Source: an uncultured beta proteobacterium
GTDB lineage: Bacteria > Pseudomonadota > Gammaproteobacteria > Burkholderiales > Rhodocyclaceae
DNA: 7,583 nt
Assembly (NCBI GenBank): GCA_903932755.1
Contig: CAIZHL010000507.1
Location: 1-7,583 of the forward strand
Direction of reading: 5' to 3'
Of this stretch, positions 1 to 7,583 are shown piece after piece. Under the pieces are notes generated by a model, which was not told the origin of the DNA, searched no databases, and saw nothing but the letters and a program-made list of their open reading frames with translations. The stretch's first letter is position 1. The number at the start of each line of letters is the position of its first letter. The position numbers and the translations under genes were made by a program.

Positions 1-813
<813 letters not shown>

Positions 814-830
814 CTACCCCACTTGCCATC

Positions 831-1118
831 ATGTCCCTGAACCTGGAAGACGTCGCCCGCATCGCGCTCTTGTCCCGCATCGAATTGTCGCCGGCGGAGC
901 GCGCAAGCACCCGCGACCAGTTGAACGGCATCCTCGGCTTCATCGAGCAGTTGCAGGCCGTCGATACCACCGGCATCGAACCCATGGCGCACGCCGTCGA
1001 CGTGGTGCAGCGCCTGCGCCCCGACGTGGTCACCGAAACCGACCGCCGCGCCGATTTTCAGGCCGTGGCGCCGGAAACCGAGGCAGGGCTGTATTTGGTC
1101 CCGCGGGTGGTGGAATGA
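831..1118 (+). CDS. gatC: Asp-tRNA(Asn)/Glu-tRNA(Gln) amidotransferase subunit C
   Basis: GatC is the small subunit of the GatCAB complex. It wraps around and stabilises the GatA-GatB pair and has no catalytic site. The 95-residue product matches the usual length. It has the expected start [20 protein letters not shown], the helical segment around [24 protein letters not shown] (residues 31-54) and the conserved C-terminal LVPRVVE. No clear Shine-Dalgarno precedes the ATG at 831, so initiation may be weak or rely on another feature of the leader. It is the first gene of the cluster, and its TGA overlaps the gatA ATG (ATGA, 1115-1118), implying translational coupling. Confidence 0.95.
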   Translation: MSLNLEDVARIALLSRIELSPAERASTRDQLNGILGFIEQLQAVDTTGIEPMAHAVDVVQRLRPDVVTETDRRADFQAVAPETEAGLYLVPRVVE

Positions 1119-2598
1119 GCGATCTGTTTAACTCGTCGCTGCGCGAATTGTCCGCAGCGCTTGCAGCCAAAAAGGTCTCCGCCGTCGAACTGGCCTCCCT
1201 GTTCCTCGACCGCATCGACAGGCTCAACCCCGGCCTCAATGCCTTCATCGCGCTGGATCGCGACAAGACCCTGGCCCAGGCGCGAGCAGCCGATGAAGTG
1301 CGAAAAATCGGCGCTGGCGTTACGGCGATTTCTCCTCTGTGCGGTATCCCATTGGCGCACAAGGATATTTTCTGCACCAAGGGCTGGCGCACGAGCTGCG
1401 GCTCGAAGATTCTTGAGAATTTCGTATCGCCCTATGACGCGCATGTGGTCGAGAAGCTGGCCGCTGCCGGCATGGTGACGCTGGGCAAGCTCAACATGGA
1501 TGAATTCGCCATGGGCTCCTCGAACGAAACCTCGTACTTCGGGCCGGTACAGAATCCCTGGGACGTCTCCCGTGTGCCCGGCGGTTCCTCGGGTGGTTCG
1601 GCGGCGGCCATTGCGGCGCGGCTCGCGCCCGCCGCGACCGGCACCGACACCGGCGGCTCGATCCGCCAACCGGCGGCGCTGTGCGGCCTGACCGGACTGA
1701 AACCGACCTACGGCGCGGTCTCGCGCTACGGCATGATCGCCTTCGCCTCCAGCCTTGACCAGGCCGGACCGATGGCCAAGAGCGCCGAGGACTGCGCGCT
1801 GCTGCTGAACGCCATGGCCGGCTTCGACCCGCGCGATTCGACCTCGCTGGAACGATCGACCGAGGATTACGCCCGCGACCTGGAACAGCCGCTGGCGGGA
1901 CTCCGCATCGGCCTGCCGAAGGAGTTTTTCGGCGAAGGCATGGACGCCGACGTGCGCGCCGCCGTCGAGGCGGCGCTGGCCGAGTACCGCAAACTGGGCG
2001 CCACCGCGATCGAGGTGGCTTTGCCCAATTCCGGTCTTTCGGTACCCGCCTACTACGTCATCGCACCGGCCGAGGCCAGTTCCAACCTGTCGCGCTTCGA
2101 CGGCGTGCGCTACGGCTATCGCGCCCCCGAGTACGACGACCTCAACGACATGTATTCGAAGTCGCGCGCCCAGGGCTTCGGCGCCGAGGTCAAGCGCCGT
2201 ATCCTGATCGGCACTTACGTGCTGTCGCACGGCTATTACGATGCCTATTACCTCAAGGCGCAGAAGATTCGCCGTCTCATCGCCGCCGACTTCGTCGAGG
2301 CCTTCAAGCACTGCGACGTCATCATGGGGCCGACCTCGCCCTCGGTGGCCTTCGCCTTCGGCGCCAAGAGCGCAGATCCGGTCCAGATGTACCTGTCCGA
2401 CATCTATACGATTTCCACCAACCTCGCCGGCCTGCCGGGGATGTCGCTGCCCTGCGGCTTCGGCAACAACAACATGCCGGTCGGCCTGCAGATCATCGGC
2501 AACTGGTTCGGCGAGGCGAAGATGCTGAACGTGGCACACCAGTACCAGAAGGCCACCGACTGGCACCTGCGGATGCCGTCACTGGCAGGAGCGGCACA

Positions 2599-2602
<4 letters not shown>
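1115..2602 (+). CDS. gatA: Asp-tRNA(Asn)/Glu-tRNA(Gln) amidotransferase subunit A (amidase)
   Basis: GatA is the glutaminase of GatCAB: it releases ammonia from glutamine, which is channelled to GatB to amidate Asp-tRNA(Asn) or Glu-tRNA(Gln). The 495-residue protein is an amidase-signature enzyme of normal length. The Ser-cisSer-Lys triad is visible: Lys83 in LAHKDIF, Ser158 in [10 protein letters not shown] and the nucleophile Ser182 in [13 protein letters not shown], with the same spacing (75 and 99 residues from the Lys) as known GatA enzymes. The frame stays open upstream to 761, but the extra 118 codons overlap gatC and look like shadow sequence. The start at 1115 is preferred because it gives the family N-terminus ([16 protein letters not shown]), a GGTGG just upstream and the ATGA overlap with gatC. 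It ends in another ATGA overlap with gatB. Confidence 0.97.
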
Positions 2603-4058
<1,456 letters not shown>

Positions 4059-4059
<1 letters not shown>

Positions 4060-4087
4060 GGTTTGCCGGCAATCAGCCGGCAGACCC
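4059..4087. terminator. Strong GC-rich hairpin between convergent gatB and the coiled-coil gene
   Basis: An inverted repeat GGGTTTGCCGGC (4059-4070) / GCCGGCAGACCC (4076-4087) forms a 12-bp stem with one G-T wobble and a 5-nt loop. It begins on the last base of the gatB stop codon. It sits between convergent genes, where it can act in both directions. Neither strand has a proper U-run directly after the stem, so it is not a textbook intrinsic terminator. It may serve as a 3'-end stabiliser or a weak bidirectional terminator. Confidence 0.55.
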
Positions 4088-4101
4088 CGTAGGCAAAGCC
4101 T

Positions 4102-4830
4102 TTACTTCTTTTCGGCAGGTTTGGCAGGTGCCGCCGCAGGGGCGGCGGCAGCGGGCGCCGCAACCGGGGTGGCGGCCGCCGGTTCAGACGCCGGCGCGGC
4201 GGCTGGCGCTGTTTCGCCGGGCTTCTTGCCGGTCAGCTCGAGGTAACGCTTCTTCTCGTCGGCAAAACGGATGCGGACATCATCCTTTTCCTTGGTCTTT
4301 TCGGCGATGGTCGCCAGGTGCGCCTGGATTTCCTTGTCGTTTTCAAGAACCTGTGACTTGACCGAGTCAGGCAGCGGCTTGCCTTTGTAGAACTCCTTGT
4401 CGCTGTCCAGCTTCTGTTTCTTCTTCCTGGCTTCCTCCAGGCGCCTTTGAGCCTCGACGATGCTCTTGTCGATTTCGGCCAGGTTGCGATCCCGTACCGA
4501 ATCGATATTCTTGTCGCTGGAATACGTGGACAACAGGGCGAGCGTGCGGCGGCGCTCCTCGGCAGCTTTCCTGGCATCCGCTTCCTTCCTGGCCACTTCG
4601 GCATCGCGCCGGGCCTGCTGCTCTGCAGTCAGCGGGGCTTCCACTGTCTTCGACACGAAACCGCGATTGTCCCGCTCTTCATAGGCCCGGCCCTGGCATG
4701 CGGCAGGCAGAAAGTCGCCGCATACCTTGCGTCCGGCGGCGTCATCGCAGCAGAAAATCCGGGTCTGGGCGGCGGCCCCCAGGGGAAGCAGGGTGGTGCA
4801 GGCAAGCAGCAGGGCGGAAATCAGGCGCAT
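4102..4830 (-). CDS. Secreted coiled-coil protein with DUF4124-like N-terminus and Ala/Pro-rich tail
   Basis: This 242-residue protein has no assignable function. It starts with a signal peptide (MRLISALLLACTTLLPLGAAAQ; likely cleavage after AAA, residues 19-21), so it probably acts in the periplasm. Residues 24-50 hold four cysteines (27, 28, 37, 45) in a CDDAAGRKVCGDFLPAAC context resembling DUF4124 domains, which are common in betaproteobacterial envelope proteins. Residues 68-97, 115-148 and 155-198 are Lys/Glu/Arg-rich and predicted coiled coil. Residues 207-242 are almost only Ala and Pro and end in PAKPAEKK. The start at 4830 has a good GGGAG ribosome binding site. It lies 30 bp after pyrE on the same strand, probably co-transcribed. 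The alternative of a lipoprotein (Cys11 after LLA) is less likely because the hydrophobic stretch before it is too short. Confidence 0.8.
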   Translation of the reverse strand: MRLISALLLACTTLLPLGAAAQTRIFCCDDAAGRKVCGDFLPAACQGRAYEERDNRGFVSKTVEAPLTAEQQARRDAEVARKEADARKAAEERRRTLALLSTYSSDKNIDSVRDRNLAEIDKSIVEAQRRLEEARKKKQKLDSDKEFYKGKPLPDSVKSQVLENDKEIQAHLATIAEKTKEKDDVRIRFADEKKRYLELTGKKPGETAPAAAPASEPAAATPVAAPAAAAPAAAPAKPAEKK

Positions 4831-4860
4831 GGGGGTCTCCCTAATTCAGAGCAAAGAATA

Positions 4861-5529
4861 TCATTCGATGCCATACAGAGCACGATAAGCGCGCACCGCG
4901 GCAAGCTTGTTTTCAAGTTCCGGATGGCCGGACACATAATCGATCAAATCGGTCAAACTGGCAACGCTGATGACCGGAATGCCATAGTTGCGCTCCACCT
5001 CCTGCACCGCCGAAAGCTCGCCCTGCCCGCGTTCCTGGCGATCTAGCGCGATAAGCACCGCGGCAGGCGTCGCCCCGGCAGCGCTGATCAACTCCATCGA
5101 CTCGCGTACCGAAGTGCCCGCGGTAATCACGTCGTCGATGATCAGCACCCGGCCCGCGAGCGGGGCGCCAACCAGCGTGCCGCCTTCGCCATGGTCCTTG
5201 GCTTCCTTGCGGTTGTAGGCGTAAGCCGTGTTGCGTCCCTGGCTCGCCAGCGCCATGGCGGTTGCCGCGGCCAGCGGAATGCCCTTGTAGGCCGGGCCGA
5301 ACAGGACATCGAACTGCACGCCGGAGGCCATGATGCGGCGCGCGTAAAAATCGCCGAGGCGCGCCAGGGAAGCGCCGTCGTTGAACAGGCCGGCGTTGAA
5401 AAAGTAAGGGCTCAGGCGACCCGCCTTGGTCTTGAACTCGCCAAACCGCAGCACGCCCAGCTCGCAGGCGAAGGCGATAAACTCGCGGCTCATCTCGCTG
5501 GTCACGTTAACGCTGACATTCGCATTCAT
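4861..5529 (-). CDS. pyrE: Orotate phosphoribosyltransferase
   Basis: PyrE converts orotate and PRPP to orotidine 5'-monophosphate and pyrophosphate, the fifth step of de novo pyrimidine synthesis, in the cytoplasm. The product shows the PRPP-binding loop [13 protein letters not shown] (residues 128-140), the mobile catalytic loop [11 protein letters not shown] (107-117), and the family segments [20 protein letters not shown] and [12 protein letters not shown]. From the ATG at 5529 it has 222 residues. A second ATG at 5493 would give 210 residues beginning MSREFIAFA, which aligns better with typical PyrE N-termini such as that of E. coli. Neither start has a strong Shine-Dalgarno, so the first 12 residues are uncertain. 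It is divergent from xth and upstream of the secreted coiled-coil gene. Confidence 0.96.
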   Translation of the reverse strand: MNANVSVNVTSEMSREFIAFACELGVLRFGEFKTKAGRLSPYFFNAGLFNDGASLARLGDFYARRIMASGVQFDVLFGPAYKGIPLAAATAMALASQGRNTAYAYNRKEAKDHGEGGTLVGAPLAGRVLIIDDVITAGTSVRESMELISAAGATPAAVLIALDRQERGQGELSAVQEVERNYGIPVISVASLTDLIDYVSGHPELENKLAAVRAYRALYGIE

Positions 5530-5565
5530 CGATCCATTTTACATGCGCTAGCACATGCTCCGAAT
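5513..5565. promoter_or_regulatory. Very compact divergent pyrE/xth start region with possible overlapping promoters
   Basis: Only 25 bp (5530-5554) lies between the two divergent start codons, so any promoters must overlap each other or the coding ends. On the minus strand TAAAAT (5541-5536) matches the -10 consensus at 5 of 6 positions; its predicted start point would fall at about the pyrE ATG at 5529, which would favour the internal ATG at 5493. On the plus strand CTGACA (5513-5518) resembles a -35 box, but no good -10 follows. Transcription of xth from further upstream is also possible. Confidence 0.25.
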
Positions 5566-6352
5566 ACTCGGTCTCAATCTCAATGGTATCCGTTCCGCCG
5601 CCAACAAGGGTTTTTTCGAGTGGCTGGCGACGCAGCGTGCCGACATCGTATGCGTCCAGGAACTCAAGGCGCAGCTTGCCGACCTGACCCCCGCGCTGCG
5701 CGCGCCGAGCGGATTCTCCGCTTGCTTTCATGCGGCCGAAAAAAAGGGCTACAGCGGCGTCGGCATCTTTTCCCGAACCGCGCCAGATCGCGTCATCGAG
5801 GGTTTCGGCAATGCCGAGTTCGATGCCGAGGGGCGTTACCTGCAAGCCGACTTCGGCAAACTGTCTGTGGTTTCGCTCTACCTGCCTTCCGGTTCCAGCT
5901 CGGAAGAGCGCCAACGGGCGAAATTTCGTTTTCTCGACCAGTTCCGGCCACAGCTCGAACGCCTGGCAATGGAGGCCCGGCGCGACGGACGTGAGGTCCT
6001 GCTCAGCGGCGACTGGAACATCGCGCACCGGCCGATCGACCTGAAGAACTGGAAGTCCAACCAGAAGAATTCGGGCTTCCTGCCCGAGGAGCGAGCCTGG
6101 CTGTCATCCGTCTTCGACGACCTGGGCTGGGTTGACGTGCACCGCCGGCTCCTGCCCGAGGCGACCGGCGAGGCCTACACCTGGTGGTCCAACCGGGGCC
6201 AGGCCTGGGCCAAGAATGTCGGCTGGCGCATCGACTACCAGATTGCGACTCCCGGCCTGGCAGCGACTGCACGACACGCCGCCGTCTACAAGGAACAGCG
6301 GTTCTCCGACCACGCGCCGCTGATTATCGATTACGACGTGGCTGCCGTATGA
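5555..6352 (+). CDS. xth: Exodeoxyribonuclease III family AP endonuclease
   Basis: This is a class II AP endonuclease and 3'-5' exonuclease of the exonuclease III family, acting in base-excision repair by cutting 5' of abasic sites and trimming blocked 3' ends. The 265-residue product has the active-site residues in order: Asn10 (NLNGIRSA), Glu36 (VCVQELKA, metal ligand), Tyr109 (SLYLPSG), Asp153 and Asn155 (LSGDWNIAHRPIDLKNWK), Asp227 (GWRIDYQIATP), and Asp252-His253 (FSDHAPLIIDY). Length and motifs are normal. The ATG at 5555 is the earliest usable start, because an in-frame TAG lies at 5549-5551. It has no visible Shine-Dalgarno. The gene is divergent from pyrE, an order I associate with Betaproteobacteria. 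The symbols exoA or xthA are used equally for such genes. Confidence 0.95.
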   Translation: MLRILGLNLNGIRSAANKGFFEWLATQRADIVCVQELKAQLADLTPALRAPSGFSACFHAAEKKGYSGVGIFSRTAPDRVIEGFGNAEFDAEGRYLQADFGKLSVVSLYLPSGSSSEERQRAKFRFLDQFRPQLERLAMEARRDGREVLLSGDWNIAHRPIDLKNWKSNQKNSGFLPEERAWLSSVFDDLGWVDVHRRLLPEATGEAYTWWSNRGQAWAKNVGWRIDYQIATPGLAATARHAAVYKEQRFSDHAPLIIDYDVAAV

Positions 6353-6373
6353 TCTGGATCATTGCGGCACTGA

Positions 6374-6384
6374 GCTAGAATTAG
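6374..6384 (+). promoter_or_regulatory. Sigma-S-like -10 element upstream of the yqjD-like gene
   Basis: GCTAGAATTAG matches the E. coli sigma-S -10 pattern KCTATACTTAA at 8 of 11 positions, including the C at -13 that favours sigma-S and the TTA after the hexamer. The hexamer itself (TAGAAT) is 5 of 6 against TATAAT. There is no good -35 at 17 bp, which sigma-S promoters tolerate. The leader would be about 40 nt. E. coli yqjDEK genes and relatives such as elaB are known to be sigma-S dependent, so the site fits the context; use in this organism is inferred. Confidence 0.4.
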
Positions 6385-6414
6385 TAACTTGCATATTGCA
6401 GCCAGTCATATTTC

Positions 6415-6420
6415 AGGAGA
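6415..6420 (+). promoter_or_regulatory. Shine-Dalgarno that fixes the yqjD-like start at 6426
   Basis: AGGAGA lies 5 nt before the ATG at 6426. An upstream in-frame ATG at 6396 would place this site inside the coding sequence and add ten residues unlike the family, so 6426 is the start. Confidence 0.8.
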
Positions 6421-6425
6421 AGACC

Positions 6426-6737
6426 ATGAGCGAAATGACCGATGTCACCAAGGACAAACTGATTGCCGACATCAAGCTGGTAATCGCGGATACCGAAGAA
6501 TTGCTGCGCGCAACCGCAGGACAGGCCGGTGAAAAGATCGCCGACATCCGCGCCCGAACCCAGGACCGCCTCTCCGCGGCAAAGATCAAGCTTGCGGAAG
6601 CCGAGGCCGCGGTAGTAGACAAGGCCAAGCAGGTGGGTCGCGTCGCCGACGACTATGTGCACGACAATCCGTGGCGTTCGGTGGGTGTGGCCGCCGGCAT
6701 CGGCTTCATTGTCGGCCTGCTGATCGGCCGTCGCTAA
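6426..6737 (+). CDS. yqjD: DUF883 family membrane-anchored protein (YqjD/ElaB-like)
   Basis: This 103-residue protein resembles E. coli YqjD and ElaB, C-terminal tail-anchored inner-membrane proteins that associate with ribosomes and accumulate in stationary phase. Residues 5-80 are a long charged amphipathic helix, likely coiled coil. They are followed by the family hallmark DNPWRSVGVAAGIGFIVGLL and a final IGRR, forming one C-terminal transmembrane helix (about 85-100) with Gly spacing typical of the family. It is the first gene of a three-gene set with yqjE- and yqjK-like genes, preceded by a sigma-S-like -10. The family call is firm; ribosome binding is carried over from E. coli and not shown here. 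Confidence 0.9.
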   Translation: MSEMTDVTKDKLIADIKLVIADTEELLRATAGQAGEKIADIRARTQDRLSAAKIKLAEAEAAVVDKAKQVGRVADDYVHDNPWRSVGVAAGIGFIVGLLIGRR

Positions 6738-6745
6738 AAGCGACC

Positions 6746-7159
6746 ATGATTGACCCGGCGGGTAATGCGCCGGGCCGGCATAACCTGTTCGCCTCGGCGA
6801 AAGGCCTGCTCGGCACCGGCGTCACCCTGCTCCACAACCGCCTGGAACTTCTCGGCGTCGAACTGGCCGAGGAACGGTCGCGGCTGTTATCCATGCTGGC
6901 TTACGGGGGGGCGGCTTTTTTATGCCTTGCCGCCGGCCTGATTTTCCTCGCCATCTTTGTCACCGTTCTGATGTGGGACAGCAACCGCCTGCTGGCGCTC
7001 GGAGTCTTTTCCGCGCTTTTTCTCGGCGCCGGGATCGCCAGCTTGATGCTGACCTTGAGCCTGGCAAGGTCGGGCTCGAAACTGTTTTCCGCCAGCCTGG
7101 CCGAACTGCGCAAGGATACTGACGCCCTGACGGCCAGCGACACGCCAAGGTCACAGTGA
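6746..7159 (+). CDS. yqjE: YqjE-like two-helix membrane protein ('phage holin family')
   Basis: The 137-residue protein has an amphipathic N-terminal region (LFASAKGLLGTGVTLLHNRL), a charged segment (ELAEERSR, 39-46) and two hydrophobic helices at about 50-77 and 82-106, then a polar C-terminal tail. This matches the YqjE family, labelled 'phage holin' only from fold similarity; no lysis gene is nearby and a role in lysis is not implied. The ATG at 6746 is preferred because it follows the yqjD-like TAA by 8 nt; an earlier in-frame start would lie inside that gene. Ribosome binding site is weak, so coupling with the upstream gene is likely. Exact function is unknown. Confidence 0.85.
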   Translation: MIDPAGNAPGRHNLFASAKGLLGTGVTLLHNRLELLGVELAEERSRLLSMLAYGGAAFLCLAAGLIFLAIFVTVLMWDSNRLLALGVFSALFLGAGIASLMLTLSLARSGSKLFSASLAELRKDTDALTASDTPRSQ

Positions 7160-7467
7160 GCCCCACCCCGCTTGAACTTGCCCTCAAGAAGCAGCGACTC
7201 CTGATCGCCGGCGAGCGCTTGCGCGCCGACTTCGGCAGTTACGCGTCCGGATTGACTCCCGCCTTTGTCGCAGGCGACATGGCGGTCACAGGCGCGCACT
7301 GGGTCCGTCGCAACAAGGAACTCGTCGTTGCGATGGGGGTTGCGTTGCTTGTCATTCGACCAAGAAGCGCCCTGGGCTGGGCGCGCCGTGCCTTTTTCCT
7401 CTGGCGGGTCTGGAACAATTTGCGCGAGTTTCTGGAGAGCCGCCTGCCACCGGCCCTGCATCAGTGA
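7156..7467 (+). CDS. yqjK: YqjK-like protein
   Basis: This is a 103-residue protein starting with GTG, whose TGA overlap (GTGA, 7156-7159) couples it to the yqjE-like gene; AAGG lies just upstream. The N-terminal LALKKQRLLIAGERLRADF (about 8-26) is the part most like YqjK proteins. A hydrophobic stretch NKELVVAMGVALLVI (53-67) may be one membrane helix, followed by an Arg/Trp-rich amphipathic end. The identification rests partly on position as third gene after yqjD and yqjE. No function is established for the family; it is presumed to work with its two partners at the inner membrane. Confidence 0.75.
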   Translation: MSPTPLELALKKQRLLIAGERLRADFGSYASGLTPAFVAGDMAVTGAHWVRRNKELVVAMGVALLVIRPRSALGWARRAFFLWRVWNNLREFLESRLPPALHQ

Positions 7468-7481
7468 TGCCTCAAGCAAAG

Positions 7482-7508
7482 AAAAAGGCCCCCATCGCTG
7501 GAGGCCTT
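7482..7508 (-). terminator. Rho-independent terminator of the minus-strand tRNA
   Basis: Read on the minus strand, AAGGCCTCC (7508-7500) pairs with GGGGGCCTT (7493-7485) around a 6-nt loop AGCGAT, and is followed by a U-run (7486-7482). The stem is continuous on this strand because one position is a U-G wobble. On the plus strand the same position is a C-A mismatch and no U-run follows, so the element is directed at the tRNA transcript rather than at the yqjK-like gene. Confidence 0.8.
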
Positions 7509-7516
7509 GGTATGAC

Positions 7517-7583
7517 TGGTGGTGATGAGTGGACTTGAACCACCGACCCCCGGATTATGAATCCGATGCTCTAACCGACTGAG
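7517..7583 (-). tRNA. tRNA with anticodon CAT, probably elongator tRNA-Met (5' ~10 nt beyond window)
   Basis: The complement contains the D arm (CTCAGTCGGTTAGAGC), an anticodon stem TCGGA/TCCGG enclosing loop TTCATAA (anticodon CAT, 7559-7557), a 5-nt variable region, T arm GGTGG-TTCAAGT-CCACT, the 3' acceptor strand CATCACC, discriminator A and an encoded CCA (7519-7517). The three consecutive G-C pairs of an initiator anticodon stem are absent, which rules against tRNA-fMet. tRNA-Ile2 (CAU later modified to lysidine) cannot be fully excluded without the 5' acceptor strand, which should read GGTGATG beyond the edge. Confidence 0.9.

Noticed and set aside
1058..2566. Long open frame of 502 codons antisense to gatA
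   Set aside because: It is a mirror of GC-rich coding sequence with no recognisable domain and no ribosome binding site, and gatA on the plus strand is certain.
4107..4210. Repetitive GCC/GGC-rich tract as a DNA repeat array
   Set aside because: It encodes the Ala/Pro-rich tail of the secreted protein; units are irregular and codon-based, not a spaced repeat or CRISPR.
5191..5994. Plus-strand open frame of 267 codons spanning pyrE antisense and the start of xth
   Set aside because: The product looks like out-of-frame sequence, and the real genes on both sides occupy the region with full catalytic motifs.
6746..7159. Phage holin or prophage remnant
   Set aside because: The 'holin family' label reflects topology; the gene lies in a yqjDEK-type set with no endolysin, integrase or phage structural genes nearby.
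7517..7583. Initiator tRNA-fMet or a tRNA attachment site with an integrated element
   Set aside because: The anticodon stem lacks the three G-C pairs of initiators, and no integrase or direct repeat of the tRNA 3' end was seen in the window.

Overview
The window looks like ordinary housekeeping chromosome from a high-GC betaproteobacterium, probably of the Rhodocyclales or a close relative. I infer this from the protein sequences, the strong G/C preference at third codon positions, and the gene order mreB<-->gatCAB, pyrE<-->xth and yqjDEK. No mobile element, CRISPR array, prophage or defence locus is visible.

Layout. Positions 1-681 (minus) hold the first 227 codons of mreB, the bacterial actin; the gene runs off the left edge. 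A 149-bp divergent spacer separates it from gatC-gatA-gatB (plus, 831-4059), the three subunits of the tRNA-dependent amidotransferase, joined by two ATGA stop/start overlaps. A GC-rich hairpin lies between gatB and the convergent minus-strand pair pyrE (orotate phosphoribosyltransferase) and a secreted coiled-coil protein with a DUF4124-like N-terminus. Only 25 bp separates pyrE from the divergent xth (exodeoxyribonuclease III family). Next is a compact plus-strand trio resembling E. coli yqjD-yqjE-yqjK (6426-7467): a DUF883 tail-anchored protein, a two-helix 'holin family' membrane protein and a YqjK-like protein, preceded by a sigma-S-like -10 element. The right edge holds most of a minus-strand tRNA with anticodon CAT (probably elongator tRNA-Met) and its terminator.

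The main surprise is in gatB. The reading frame meets a TAG at codon 366 (3694-3696), but the same frame continues with an intact, family-like C-terminal domain for 120 more codons to a second TAG at 4057-4059. Read conventionally, GatB loses nearly all of its tRNA-binding helical/YqeY region. The candidate explanations are a sequencing or assembly error, a recent nonsense mutation (GAG to TAG would suffice), or amber readthrough. The sequence alone cannot decide between them, and the error or recent-mutation explanations are the more likely.

Functionally the genes are a mixture: cell shape (mreB), charging of tRNA-Asn/tRNA-Gln by transamidation (gatCAB), pyrimidine synthesis (pyrE), DNA repair (xth), a probable stationary-phase membrane cassette (yqjDEK) and a tRNA gene. 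I found no convincing new system.
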